Positions 47,534 to 55,973 of a DNA stretch of 64,000 nucleotides are shown piece after piece; positions within the stretch are counted from its first letter, which is position 1; each line of letters opens with the position of its first letter. This DNA comes from Bradyrhizobium macuxiense (lineage in GTDB: Bacteria; Pseudomonadota; Alphaproteobacteria; Rhizobiales; Xanthobacteraceae): the NCBI RefSeq assembly GCF_007993935.1, contig NZ_VITY01000010.1, forward strand, positions 62,001-126,000, given 5' to 3'. The notes below the pieces were generated by a model that had not been told where the DNA came from, did no database searches, and saw only the letters and a program-made list of their open reading frames with translations. Position numbers and translations under genes: made by a program.

Positions 47534-49282
47534 ATGGCTCAGGAGAGCACCGCGCGCACAACTGCGCGCCCTGCCGAAACCGGGACGTTCGATGCCGTGG
47601 TGATCGGCGCGGGATTCGCCGGCATGTACATGCTGCACCGGCTGCGCGGGCTCGGTTTCACCGCCCGGGTCTATGAGGCGGGCGGCGGGGTCGGCGGCAC
47701 CTGGTACTGGAATCGCTACCCCGGCGCGCGCTGCGACGTCGAGAGCCTGCAATATTCCTTCTCGTTCTCCGAGGAACTCGATCAGGACTGGAGCTGGTCG
47801 GAGAAATATTCTCCGCAGCCCGAAATTCTCGCCTACGCCAATCATGTCGCCGACCGCTTCGATTTGCGCAGCCAGATCGTGTTCGATACCCGCGTCACCG
47901 CGGCGACCTTCGACGAGAAGGCAGGGACATGGCTGGTCGAGACCGACCGCGGCGACAAGGTCACCGCGAAATTCTGCATCATGGCTGTCGGCTGCCTGTC
48001 GGCGCCGAACCGCCCGGCCTTTCCCGGCATGGCGGATTTCCGCGGGCCGATCTATCACACCGGCGAATGGCCGCATGAAGGTGTCGATTTCAGCGGGCTG
48101 CGCGTCGGCGTCATCGGCACCGGCTCGTCGGCGATCCAGTCGATCCCGATCATCGCACAGCAGGCCTCCGAGCTCACCGTGTTCCAGCGCACCGCGACCT
48201 GGTCGGTGCCGGCATGGAATGAACGGCTGTCGGCGGAGTATCTCAAGGAAGCCAAGGCGCACTATCCGGAGCTGCGCGCGAAAGCCCGCGCGCGCCCGAC
48301 CGGCTTCTATTTTCAGTTCAACGCCCAGCCCGCACTGCAGGCAAGTGAGGATGAGCGCGAGCAGCTGTATGAGGAAGCCTGGCAGCGCGGCGGCCTGCCC
48401 TTCCTCGGCGCGTTCGGTGACTTGCTGTTCGAGAAGGCCGCCAACGACACCATCGCCAATTTCGCGCGCGAGAAGATCCGCGGCATCGTCAAGGATCCCG
48501 CCACCGCCGAGCTGTTGTGCCCGCAGAACGTGTTCGGCTGCAAGCGGCTCTGCGTCGATACCAACTACTTCGAGACCTACAACCTGCCGCATGTGAAGCT
48601 GGTCGACGTCTCGAAGACGCCGATCGAACGCTTCACGCGTGACGGCATCGTGGTCGACGGCGCCGAATACAAGTTCGACGCGATCGTTTCCGCCACCGGC
48701 TTTGCCGCCATGACCGGCTCGTTCGACAAGATCGCGATCACCGGCCGCGGCGGGCAGACGCTGGCCGAAAAATGGCGGGCCGGCCCGCGCGCCTATCTTG
48801 GGCTCGCCTCGGAGGGATTTCCGAACTTGTTCATGATCACCGGGCCCGGCAGCCCGTCGGTGCTCGCGAGCATGATCCAGGCGATCGAGCAGCATGTCGA
48901 CTGGCTGGCGGATTGCATCAGTCACATGCGCGACATCGGCGCCGGCACGATCGAGGCGGTCCGCGACGACGAGGACGCCTGGGTCGCCCATGTCAACGAC
49001 GTCTCCACGGTCTCGCTGCGCTCGACCTGCAGCTCCTGGTATGTCGGCGCCAACATCCCGGGCCGTCCCCGCGTGTTCATGCCCTATATCGGCGGCTTCC
49101 CGATCTACGTGCAGAAGTGCAATGAGGTGATGAACTCCGGCTATGACGGCTTCGTGCTGCAGGGCGGGCGCAACGGCAATGCAGCGCCGCTGGTGCGCTT
49201 CACCGAGCGCTGGCAGGTGCCGCTCGACATCGAGGTGATCTCGCCGGCCGCAGTTGCCGCCAAACGGGTTCCTGTGGTCTAA
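47534..49282 (+). CDS. Flavin-containing Baeyer-Villiger monooxygenase
   Basis: 582 aa. FAD Rossmann motif GAGFAG (25-30), NADPH Rossmann motif GTGSSA (about 196-201), and between them the type I BVMO fingerprint FRGPIYHTGEWP (169-180), which matches FxGxxxHTxxWP exactly. YWNRYPGARCDVES is also typical of cyclohexanone-type enzymes. It inserts oxygen next to a ketone, giving an ester or lactone, using NADPH and O2. No hydrolase partner is adjacent. The actual ketone is unknown. Confidence 0.94.
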   Translation: MAQESTARTTARPAETGTFDAVVIGAGFAGMYMLHRLRGLGFTARVYEAGGGVGGTWYWNRYPGARCDVESLQYSFSFSEELDQDWSWSEKYSPQPEILAYANHVADRFDLRSQIVFDTRVTAATFDEKAGTWLVETDRGDKVTAKFCIMAVGCLSAPNRPAFPGMADFRGPIYHTGEWPHEGVDFSGLRVGVIGTGSSAIQSIPIIAQQASELTVFQRTATWSVPAWNERLSAEYLKEAKAHYPELRAKARARPTGFYFQFNAQPALQASEDEREQLYEEAWQRGGLPFLGAFGDLLFEKAANDTIANFAREKIRGIVKDPATAELLCPQNVFGCKRLCVDTNYFETYNLPHVKLVDVSKTPIERFTRDGIVVDGAEYKFDAIVSATGFAAMTGSFDKIAITGRGGQTLAEKWRAGPRAYLGLASEGFPNLFMITGPGSPSVLASMIQAIEQHVDWLADCISHMRDIGAGTIEAVRDDEDAWVAHVNDVSTVSLRSTCSSWYVGANIPGRPRVFMPYIGGFPIYVQKCNEVMNSGYDGFVLQGGRNGNAAPLVRFTERWQVPLDIEVISPAAVAAKRVPVV

Positions 49283-49331
49283 GGCGCGATGAGATTGGGT
49301 CGAATCTTCATCGCGCCTTAGCTCTTTGTTT

Positions 49332-49378
49332 GAGCATGATCTTTTCGGAAAACCGCTGCGCACTTTTCCGGATCATGC
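49332..49378. repeat. Short inverted-repeat element, family F copy 2
   Basis: GAGCATGATCTTTTCGGAAA runs to CTTTTCCGGATCATGC, forming a hairpin of about 16 bp. It pairs in sequence with 32466-32511. It lies 50 nt after the monooxygenase gene and may serve as terminator. Confidence 0.8.
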
Positions 49379-49464
49379 TTTGGCCGCAGCGGTATCCCGC
49401 ACCGGATCGCCCATGATAGTGTCGCGCCGGCCCGCGCTTCGTATCGCGGGCCGCACGGGGGACG

Positions 49465-50406
49465 ATGGCCGACACTGCGTTGCAGGGATTGATCGAGCGG
49501 ATCGGCGCGGACCATGTCGTGCGCCGGCTTGGGATCGAGGCTGCGCATGAGAAGCAAGTGTTCGGCCAGGGCACGCTGCTGTTCAATGTCGAGAACTGGA
49601 AGCTGGCGCCGCGGATCGTCACGACGACGCTCAAGCTGGTCGGCCTCCATGGCCGTGCGCGGCGCAATGCCGACCGGGTCGAGGTGCGGCGCAATCTGGT
49701 GACGTCGGCGCGGCTGCCGGCCGCCTTCGACGGCTTCACCATCCTTCATCTCAGCGATCTGCACGCCGACATCAGCCAGGGCGCGATGCGGCATCTGGCT
49801 GACATCGTGGGCACTATCGCCTGCGACATCTGCGTCCTGACCGGCGACTATCGCGGCAAGACCTTTGGCCCGTTCGAGACCAGCCTCGCGCTGATGAAGG
49901 ATCTCTGCGCGCGCATCAAGCTGCCGCTGTACGGCATCCTCGGCAATCACGACAGCATCCGCATGACGCCGGGATTGGAGGCGATGGGGATCAGGATGCT
50001 GTTCAACGAGCAGGAGCCGATCACGCGCGACGGCGCGACGATCCACCTCGCCGGGATCGACGATGCGCATTTCTATCGCACCGACGACATCGCAAAGGCC
50101 GCCGCGGCGATTCCGCGCGAGGCGTTCTCGATCCTGCTTGCGCACACGCCGGAATCCTATCGCGAAGCGGCGGCGGCCGGCTTCGACCTGATGCTGAGCG
50201 GCCATACCCATGGCGGCCAGCTCTGCCTGCCCGGCGGCATCGCGATCAAGCTGGAGGCGCGATTGCCGCGCCGGATGGGCAAGGGCGCCTGGCGCTTTGG
50301 CGAACTCGCGGGCTACACATCGACCGGCGCCGGCACCAGCCTCGCGCCGGTGCGGCTGAATTGCCCGGCCGAAATCACGCTGCACACGCTGCGGCGGCTA
50401 ACGTAG
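49465..50406 (+). CDS. Calcineurin-like metallophosphoesterase (YkuE-type)
   Basis: 313 aa. The dinuclear metal site is complete: HLSDLHAD, LTGDYRG, GNHD, LLAHTP and SGHTHGGQ. An extra about 80 N-terminal residues precede the catalytic domain and show no membrane helix or signal. The short-spacer arrangement of motifs is typical of YkuE/YaeI-like phosphohydrolases acting on lipids or nucleotides. Substrate unknown. It is followed by an inverted repeat. Confidence 0.92.
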   Translation: MADTALQGLIERIGADHVVRRLGIEAAHEKQVFGQGTLLFNVENWKLAPRIVTTTLKLVGLHGRARRNADRVEVRRNLVTSARLPAAFDGFTILHLSDLHADISQGAMRHLADIVGTIACDICVLTGDYRGKTFGPFETSLALMKDLCARIKLPLYGILGNHDSIRMTPGLEAMGIRMLFNEQEPITRDGATIHLAGIDDAHFYRTDDIAKAAAAIPREAFSILLAHTPESYREAAAAGFDLMLSGHTHGGQLCLPGGIAIKLEARLPRRMGKGAWRFGELAGYTSTGAGTSLAPVRLNCPAEITLHTLRRLT

Positions 50407-50409
50407 ACC

Positions 50410-50490
50410 GTAGGATGGGTAGAGCGCAGCGAAACCCATCAATCTCATGCGCGGAACGAGATGGGTTTCGCTTCGCTCTACCCATCCTAC
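50410..50490. repeat. Inverted-repeat element, family E
   Basis: GTAGGATGGGTAGAGCGCAG and CTTCGCTCTACCCATCCTAC are the outer arms, and GAAACCCATC/GATGGGTTTC the inner. One copy is in the window, between convergent genes. Confidence 0.85.
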
Positions 50491-50513
50491 CAACCGAACC
50501 GCCTACCTGAGCT

Positions 50514-51775
50514 TCACGGCTTCTTCGCGCCGGCGCTTTGCTCGTTCACCTTGCAAACGATCAGGAGCGTGTAGCCGCGCGCGTCCTTGGCGATCTCCGG
50601 CGTCTCCCGCTTTAACGAATCACGCCACTCGGCTGTCTGGTACTGCACCGCGCTGTTGTCGAGGAAATCGCGCAGCGCACCGGTCTTGATCGCGAAATTG
50701 ATGTTTTCCGGGATGGTTCCTGTTGCCCGCGCGACCGTGACAGCATCGAGCTTGGCCGCCACGACGCCGACCACACTGCCACCGAGATCGAACAGCGGAC
50801 CACCGCTGTTGCCCGGCTGCACCGCGGCACTGATCTGCAGGAAACGGGTGTCGTTGAGAATGCCGCTCAGCGAAGAGACGATGCCCGTGGTGACAGTGAA
50901 ATCGGACGTCAGCAGCCCGTGATAGGGGTAGCCGATCGCCACCACGCCATTGCCGACCGGAATCGGATTTTGCCTGATCTTGGCGACATCCTTGAACGGC
51001 GATGGCGCCTGCAGCAGCGCGAGATCGTTGGTCTCATCGCCGGATACCAGCCGCAATTTCACCGGCGCCTCGCCGCTCAGATTGCCGGTGATCTCGCTGC
51101 ACCCGTTGATGACATGATGGTTGGTGACGACGTGCCCGCTGCTGCTGACCACGAAGCCGGTCCCCGTCCCCGCGACTTGGCCTGCTTCTGCGGCGGGCTC
51201 GGCGCAGCTGCCGACGGCGCCGCTGCAGCCGCCGGCTTGGCTGCGACCGCGAATTCCCCTGCACCGGCGACGCCGTTCTTCTTCACCGAGACCACGCAAT
51301 TGAGCAACGCCGGCAGCAATTGCGCGGTCTGATTGAGGTTGAACTGAAACAATTGTCCCTGTGCGAACGCGGTCATCTGGTGCGCCTTGCGGAACTGATT
51401 GATCAGGTTGGAGGTTACCGGCATCTCGACATTCACGAGCTGGGTGCCGAATGGCATGCCGTAGACATTGAACGCGGGCTGGCCGTCGAAGGTCAGCGCA
51501 AGCGGAAAAGCCTCACCCAGCGTCAGGCGCCAGCTCTCATGGGCAAAGCCGAGCCGCCAGCTCCCATTCGCGGTAATCGCCACCACGAAGTAGATGCCGC
51601 TCTGATAGACCGTCCCCGCCGAGCAATGCGTGAACGCGCCGTCCTTGTCGTTGGTGAAGGCGCCGCCCTTCCAATTGCCGACCGTGATCGAGCCGTAGGG
51701 ACCGCGGGCGCTTGATGACGTTGCGGACGCAAACAACCATGCGGCCGCAACGACCGCCCAGACCACAACCCTCAT
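50514..51775 (-). pseudogene. Secreted HtrA/S1C-type serine protease gene with apparent frameshift
   Basis: Two overlapping frames together make one protein. The first (from ATG 51775) has a signal peptide (MRVVVWAVVAAAWLFASATS) and a domain of unknown function ending in a Pro/Ala linker (PSPPQKQAKS). The second carries the protease domain: GTGTGFVVSSSGHVVTNHHV, ETNDLALL and QPGNSGGPL give His, Asp and Ser. They differ by one base. A -1 shift at one of two C4 runs (51162-51165 or 51168-51171; G4 on the coding strand) restores KSRGTGTGFVV. Possibilities are a real inactivating deletion, a sequencing error, or slippage. Confidence 0.82.
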
Positions 51776-51978
51776 GACGCGCACTCCCCAGCCACAACCC
51801 ATCATAGGAGGCGGAGAAATTCATCCGCAAGTGGTGCGCGGCTTGGCCTTTGGTCCTGCGGCCGCACAATACCGCCGCGGATGAGGCGATCGCCACACCC
51901 TGTGGTTACAGACCGTATGTTCCTATTTTGTTCCTAGATTGTCAACCCAGACATAGTCGCGCGCGCGAGGCGGGCGCG

Positions 51979-52224
51979 CTATTGCGGCTCCCGAGTCGAA
52001 GACTGCGCGGGCGGGTTTGGTTCGCGAAACCAGTAACGGGATGCGAGGGCGTGGACGCCGACGCCGATCAGGAAGATGCCGACATAGAGTTCGACCTCGC
52101 TATTCACCGCCAGCAGGCGAGCGCGCGGTAGATGACTATGGCTCTGGTACGCCCAGAACCAATGCCCCACCGCGACAATGCCGACGCCGAGCGCGGCAAC
52201 GGCTCGGCCGGCCGCATTCATCAT
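51979..52224 (-). CDS. Small hypothetical membrane protein
   Basis: 81 aa with two hydrophobic helices (AVAALGVGIVAVGHWFW at about 7-23 and YVGIFLIGVGVHALA at about 47-61) and a polar tail. It starts at the double ATG 52224/52221. No family recognised. The frame is open upstream but that part runs through a dispersed repeat, so the internal start is favoured. Confidence 0.55.
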   Translation of the reverse strand: MMNAAGRAVAALGVGIVAVGHWFWAYQSHSHLPRARLLAVNSEVELYVGIFLIGVGVHALASRYWFREPNPPAQSSTREPQ

Positions 52225-52308
52225 CGTCACGCGAAGGTCTCCCGACTCGCCCGGCCTGGACAAGATATCGGGAGAAGCTGACGCCGACCTTACTTGGGCA
52301 CAGAGCGC

Positions 52309-52395
52309 GTAGCCCGGATGAAGCGCAGCGCAATCCGGGAAACATAGATACCGCAGAAGGCAAACCCGGATTTCGCTTCGCTGCATCCGGGCTAC
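52309..52395. repeat. Inverted-repeat element, family D copy 2
   Basis: GTAGCCCGGATGAAGCGCAG pairs with TTTCGCTTCGCTGCATCCGG followed by GCTAC. It matches 32879-32964 in both arms. It lies just downstream of acdS. Confidence 0.87.
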
Positions 52396-52410
52396 GAAGC
52401 GTGACCAGCC

Positions 52411-53424
52411 TCAGCCGTTGCGGAACGCGTAGGCGTAGCCGTTGAGCGCCGGCGCACCGCCGAGATGGGCGTAGAGCACCTTCGATCCGGCCGGGAAGAA
52501 GCCCTTCTGCACCAGGTCGATCATGCCCTGCATCGACTTCCCCTCGTAGACGGGGTCGGTGATCATGCCTTCGAGCCGCGCGCTGAGGCGGATCGCCTCC
52601 TTGGTCTCCTCCGACGGCACGCCATAGGCGGGATAGGCGTAGTCCTCGATCAGCACGACATCATCCTCGACGATGTCGCGGCCAAGCTCGACCAGCTTTG
52701 CGGTGTTCTGCGCGATCGACAGCACCTGCGCCTTGGTCTGATCAGGCGTGAACGAGCCGTCGATGCCGATCACGTTGCGCGCACGTCCATCGGCGGCGAA
52801 GCCGACCAGCATGCCGGCATGGGTCGAGCCGGTCACCGTGCAGACGACGATGTAGTCGAACTTGACGCCGAGCTGGCGCTCCTGCGCGCGCACCTCTTCG
52901 GCGAAGCCGACATAGCCGAGACCGCCATATTTGTGCACGGAGGCGCCGGCCGGAATGGCGTAAGGCTTGCCGCCAGCGGCCTTCACTTCCTCGATCGCCT
53001 GCTCCCAGCTCTTGCGGATGCCGATGTCGAAACCTTCGTCGACCAGGCGCACATCGGCGCCCATCACGCGCGACAGCAGGATGTTGCCGACGCGGTCATA
53101 GACGGCGTCCTCATGCGGCACCCAGCTTTCCTGCACCAGCCGACACTTCATGCCGATCTTGGCCGCAACGGCTGCAACCATGCGGGTGTGGTTGGACTGC
53201 ACGCCGCCGATCGAGACCAGCGTGTCGGCGTTGGAGGCGATCGCGTCGGGGATGATATATTCGAGCTTGCGCAGCTTGTTGCCGCCATAGGCGAGCCCGG
53301 AGTTGCAATCCTCGCGCTTGGCGTAGAGCTCGACCTTGCCGCCGAGATGCTTTGACAGCCGATCGAGCTTCTCGATGGCGGTCGGCCCGAATGTGAGCGG
53401 ATAGCGCGCGAACTTCTCCAGCAT
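52411..53424 (-). CDS. acdS: 1-aminocyclopropane-1-carboxylate deaminase
   Basis: 337-aa PLP enzyme that opens ACC, the plant ethylene precursor, to 2-oxobutyrate and ammonia. Length and sequence follow characterised AcdS throughout (RYPLTFGPTAI, KREDCNSGLAYGGNK). PLP lysine is Lys50. The residues that separate true ACC deaminase from D-cysteine desulfhydrase are all of the deaminase kind: Tyr293, Glu294 (DPVYEGKSM) and Leu321 (AHLGG), equivalent to 294, 295 and 322 of the Pseudomonas enzyme. It is divergent from an Lrp-type regulator, the known acdR arrangement. In root-associated bacteria the enzyme lowers plant ethylene. Confidence 0.96.
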   Translation of the reverse strand: MLEKFARYPLTFGPTAIEKLDRLSKHLGGKVELYAKREDCNSGLAYGGNKLRKLEYIIPDAIASNADTLVSIGGVQSNHTRMVAAVAAKIGMKCRLVQESWVPHEDAVYDRVGNILLSRVMGADVRLVDEGFDIGIRKSWEQAIEEVKAAGGKPYAIPAGASVHKYGGLGYVGFAEEVRAQERQLGVKFDYIVVCTVTGSTHAGMLVGFAADGRARNVIGIDGSFTPDQTKAQVLSIAQNTAKLVELGRDIVEDDVVLIEDYAYPAYGVPSEETKEAIRLSARLEGMITDPVYEGKSMQGMIDLVQKGFFPAGSKVLYAHLGGAPALNGYAYAFRNG

Positions 53425-53548
53425 GCTGGCATCCTCTTTGGTGGTCTGGAACGGCGGCGACTCCTATCACCGCTGATGCGAAAGGTGCTCTCTAACTCGA
53501 TCCGATTAGCTGTCGAAGATTGCCTGATTTGCATCAGATGATATGTTT

Positions 53549-53578
53549 TCTCTCAGAAGATTGACTAATAGTGAGAGA
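53549..53578. promoter_or_regulatory. Inverted repeat in the acdS-acdR spacer, candidate regulator site
   Basis: TCTCTCA (53549-53555) and TGAGAGA (53572-53578) are perfect inverted arms 16 nt apart, directly upstream of the acdR ATG at 53586. Lrp-type proteins bind such spaced dyads. It also covers the alternative GTG start at 53571, which argues for the later ATG. Confidence 0.45.
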
Positions 53579-53585
53579 TTCTTCC

Positions 53586-54050
53586 ATGCCCTTCCGGCTC
53601 GACCGCATCGACCTCAAGATGTTGAGATTGCTGCAGAAGAACGGCCGGCTCAGCAATGCCGAGCTGGCCGATCAGGTCGGCGTCAGCCCCGCGACCTGCC
53701 ATCGCCGCACCCAGGCGCTGTTCGACGAGGGTTACGTCAGCAGCGTCCGCGCCATGGTGGCGCCGCGCAAGCTCGGCAAGGGCACGCTCGTCATGGTCGG
53801 CGTCGTGCTCGACCGCTCGACGCCGGAAAGCTTTGCGAGCTTCGAGCAGGCGGTGGCGAAACTCAAATGCGTGCTCGACTGCCACCTCGTTGCCGGCGAC
53901 TTCGACTACTTCCTCAAGATCCGCGCCGGCGACATGGAGGATTTCAATCGCATCCACGGCGACCAGCTGATCGCGCTGCCCGGCGTCCGGCAGACCCGCA
54001 CCTTCTTCGTGATGAAGGAGGTGGTGGACAATGCGGCGCTGGAGTTCTGA
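53586..54050 (+). CDS. acdR: Lrp/AsnC-family regulator of ACC deaminase
   Basis: 154 aa. The N-terminal HTH (LDRIDLKMLRLLQKNGRLSN, then AELADQVGVSPATCHRRTQAL) is followed by the RAM/AsnC effector domain (LVMVGVVLDRSTPESFASFE, GDFDYFLKIRAGDMEDF). Divergent orientation to acdS and the family match the known activator AcdR, which responds to ACC-bound partner or leucine in other bacteria. A GTG at 53571 would add five residues; the ATG is chosen because the upstream dyad looks like an operator. Confidence 0.88.
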   Translation: MPFRLDRIDLKMLRLLQKNGRLSNAELADQVGVSPATCHRRTQALFDEGYVSSVRAMVAPRKLGKGTLVMVGVVLDRSTPESFASFEQAVAKLKCVLDCHLVAGDFDYFLKIRAGDMEDFNRIHGDQLIALPGVRQTRTFFVMKEVVDNAALEF

Positions 54051-54085
54051 GCCGATGCGAGCGAGCCAAGGTTTCCCGTCGCGCC

Positions 54086-55651
54086 TTAACCGCCCGCCGC
54101 GCCTTCCGCAGCGCCCTCGCGTCCGTCCCTCGCCTTGCCGCGCAGCGCGACCTTGTCGCCGTCATAGGTGAGCGTCCAGGTCCAGGCGTCGCCGAGCCCG
54201 ACATATTGGAGGTCGACGACAAGGGTTCGCTCGTCCGTCCACGCGCCCTTGACGGCGCGCACGCCGAGAAAGGTCGGAGCACTTTTGCGATAGAGGCCGC
54301 CGAGACCGATCGGTCCGTCGAAGTGACGCCGTGCAGGATCGCCCGCGTTGGTCTCCACGACGTAGCGCGGGTTCTCGTCAGCCAGGAACAGCGTCAGCGT
54401 CTTGATGCCGAGGTCATTGTCGGGGAATTTGTAGGTCCGGCCCGAAATCGCAGATGCAGTCGCAGGCGTCGCGCCGACCTGCGTCGGCCTCTCGATGGAG
54501 ACGTCCGCGATCGCCTTCGCCAATTGTTCGGTCGCGGCCGCATCGGCCGGCAGAGCCTGATCGGATTTGACGGCAGCGGAAATCTCGTCGGCGAGCTTGC
54601 CGAACGAACAGAAATTGTTCGCCGTCATGACGGCGACGATATCCCGCTCCGGCAACACCATGACGACCTGGCAGTGATAGCCGACCGTCATGTAGATGTG
54701 CTTGTCGGGAATCGCCCAGAACTGGTTGGCGTAGCGCCGCGAGGGATCGAACCGCGAATGCATGTCGATGCTGGCGTGGTTGACGGCATCGAGGAAATCG
54801 GCCGGCAGCAGCTGCTTGCCCGCCCACTCGCCGTTGCGCAGATAGAGATAGCCGATCTTCGCCATGTCGCGCGGCCGCATCATCAGGCCAAACCCGCCGA
54901 TCGGCAGCCTTTGCGGATCGCGCCGCCAGAACGGCCTGTTAATGCCGAGCGGGCCGAACAGCCGCTCCTCGGCAAAGTCGGCGGTGTTCTTGCCGGTGAG
55001 CTTGCTGACGATCGCGGACAGCAGATGCGAGCCGCCGCTGTTGTAATAGAAGGTCTCGCCCGGCGCATGCGCCATCGGGCGGTCCAGAATGAACTGGACC
55101 CAGTCCGGGCTCTTTCCCATGTCGCGCAGCGACTGCTCCCGCCCGCCTTCAAACCCCTCGTCCCAGTCGAGGCCCGACGTCATGTTGAGCAGATGCTGGA
55201 CCGTGATGGATTTCTTGCGCTCGTCGACATCAGCGATGTTGCGATCGGAAAAGAAATCCAGCATGGGATGGTCGAGACGATCCAAGAGACCATCCTTGTA
55301 GGCCATCGCGAGCAGCGTCGCGACCACCGCCTTGGTGGAGGAGTTGATCGCGTGCGGCATGTCGGCGGTAAAGGGCGCGTAATAGGCATCGAGCACGATG
55401 CGGCCATGGCGCGTCACCAGCAGGCTGTCGAAGCTGCGCGTGGTGCCGTTCGCCACCAGCTTGGCCAGCGCAGCCGAATCCATGCCCTGCTGCTCCGGCG
55501 TCGAGGTTTCCCACTGAGCTGTCGGCCAGACCGGCTCGGGGCTCTGCCCGTTGGCCGCGCCGGAATAGGCGGATGCGAGCAGGATGGCTGCGCCTAGCGC
55601 CGCAGCCCTGATCCGTGACGAAAGCCCAACGACGCGATCGACTGCCTGCAT
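54086..55651 (-). CDS. Periplasmic serine hydrolase of the beta-lactamase/AmpC-like family
   Basis: 521 aa. The signal peptide is about 1-36 (AALGAAILLASAYSGAANG). The class C/esterase core has SxxK as SSTK (nucleophile Ser) and the Tyr motif YYNSGG. The C-terminal about 130 residues form a beta-rich accessory domain (TYKFPDNDLGIKTLTLFLAD, then LRGKARDGREG). Such enzymes act as esterases, D-amino peptidases or transacylases rather than antibiotic-resistance beta-lactamases. It is convergent with acdR. The start ATG 55651 gives a sound signal peptide. Confidence 0.9.
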   Translation of the reverse strand: MQAVDRVVGLSSRIRAAALGAAILLASAYSGAANGQSPEPVWPTAQWETSTPEQQGMDSAALAKLVANGTTRSFDSLLVTRHGRIVLDAYYAPFTADMPHAINSSTKAVVATLLAMAYKDGLLDRLDHPMLDFFSDRNIADVDERKKSITVQHLLNMTSGLDWDEGFEGGREQSLRDMGKSPDWVQFILDRPMAHAPGETFYYNSGGSHLLSAIVSKLTGKNTADFAEERLFGPLGINRPFWRRDPQRLPIGGFGLMMRPRDMAKIGYLYLRNGEWAGKQLLPADFLDAVNHASIDMHSRFDPSRRYANQFWAIPDKHIYMTVGYHCQVVMVLPERDIVAVMTANNFCSFGKLADEISAAVKSDQALPADAAATEQLAKAIADVSIERPTQVGATPATASAISGRTYKFPDNDLGIKTLTLFLADENPRYVVETNAGDPARRHFDGPIGLGGLYRKSAPTFLGVRAVKGAWTDERTLVVDLQYVGLGDAWTWTLTYDGDKVALRGKARDGREGAAEGAAGG

Positions 55652-55973
55652 AGTCCGCCCCTGCCAGTGACCAACTCGCGCAAGGCATATACCACGAGCG
55701 GCAGCGGTCTCGCTTCACAACTTGCGGACATGGGGCCGACGGCGCGGCGAGAGCCGAGCCACCCGCAAGTCCATCTGTGATACGGCTCACGAATTCGTGG
55801 CAGAACGCCACAGCCGATGGGGATGCGCGCGTGTTTCCGGGAGGCGCATGATGCCGTAAGCTGCCCGCAGCCAACCTCGCGTCCAGCGGAGTGCCAGGCC
55901 GCCCCATTCAGACCATTGCAACGCTGCGAACGGCCCGACGTTGGTAACAAGCCAATAAAACCGGGAGTACGTC
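55652..55973. other. Divergent spacer between hydrolase and mtoX
   Basis: 322 nt. It must carry both promoters. I see no gene, repeat of the families above, or strong hairpin in it. Confidence 0.5.

Noticed and set aside
47399..49363. Long minus-strand frame opposite the Baeyer-Villiger monooxygenase
   Set aside because: Shadow of a gene with an exact family fingerprint.
52411..53424. D-cysteine desulfhydrase as the identity of acdS
   Set aside because: Glu294 and Leu321 (equivalent to 295 and 322) are the ACC-deaminase residues, and the regulator next door is Lrp-type as in acdR-acdS.
53543..55597. Long plus-strand frame covering acdR and the hydrolase antisense
   Set aside because: It overlaps acdR out of frame and the hydrolase in antisense. 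It has no recognisable domain.
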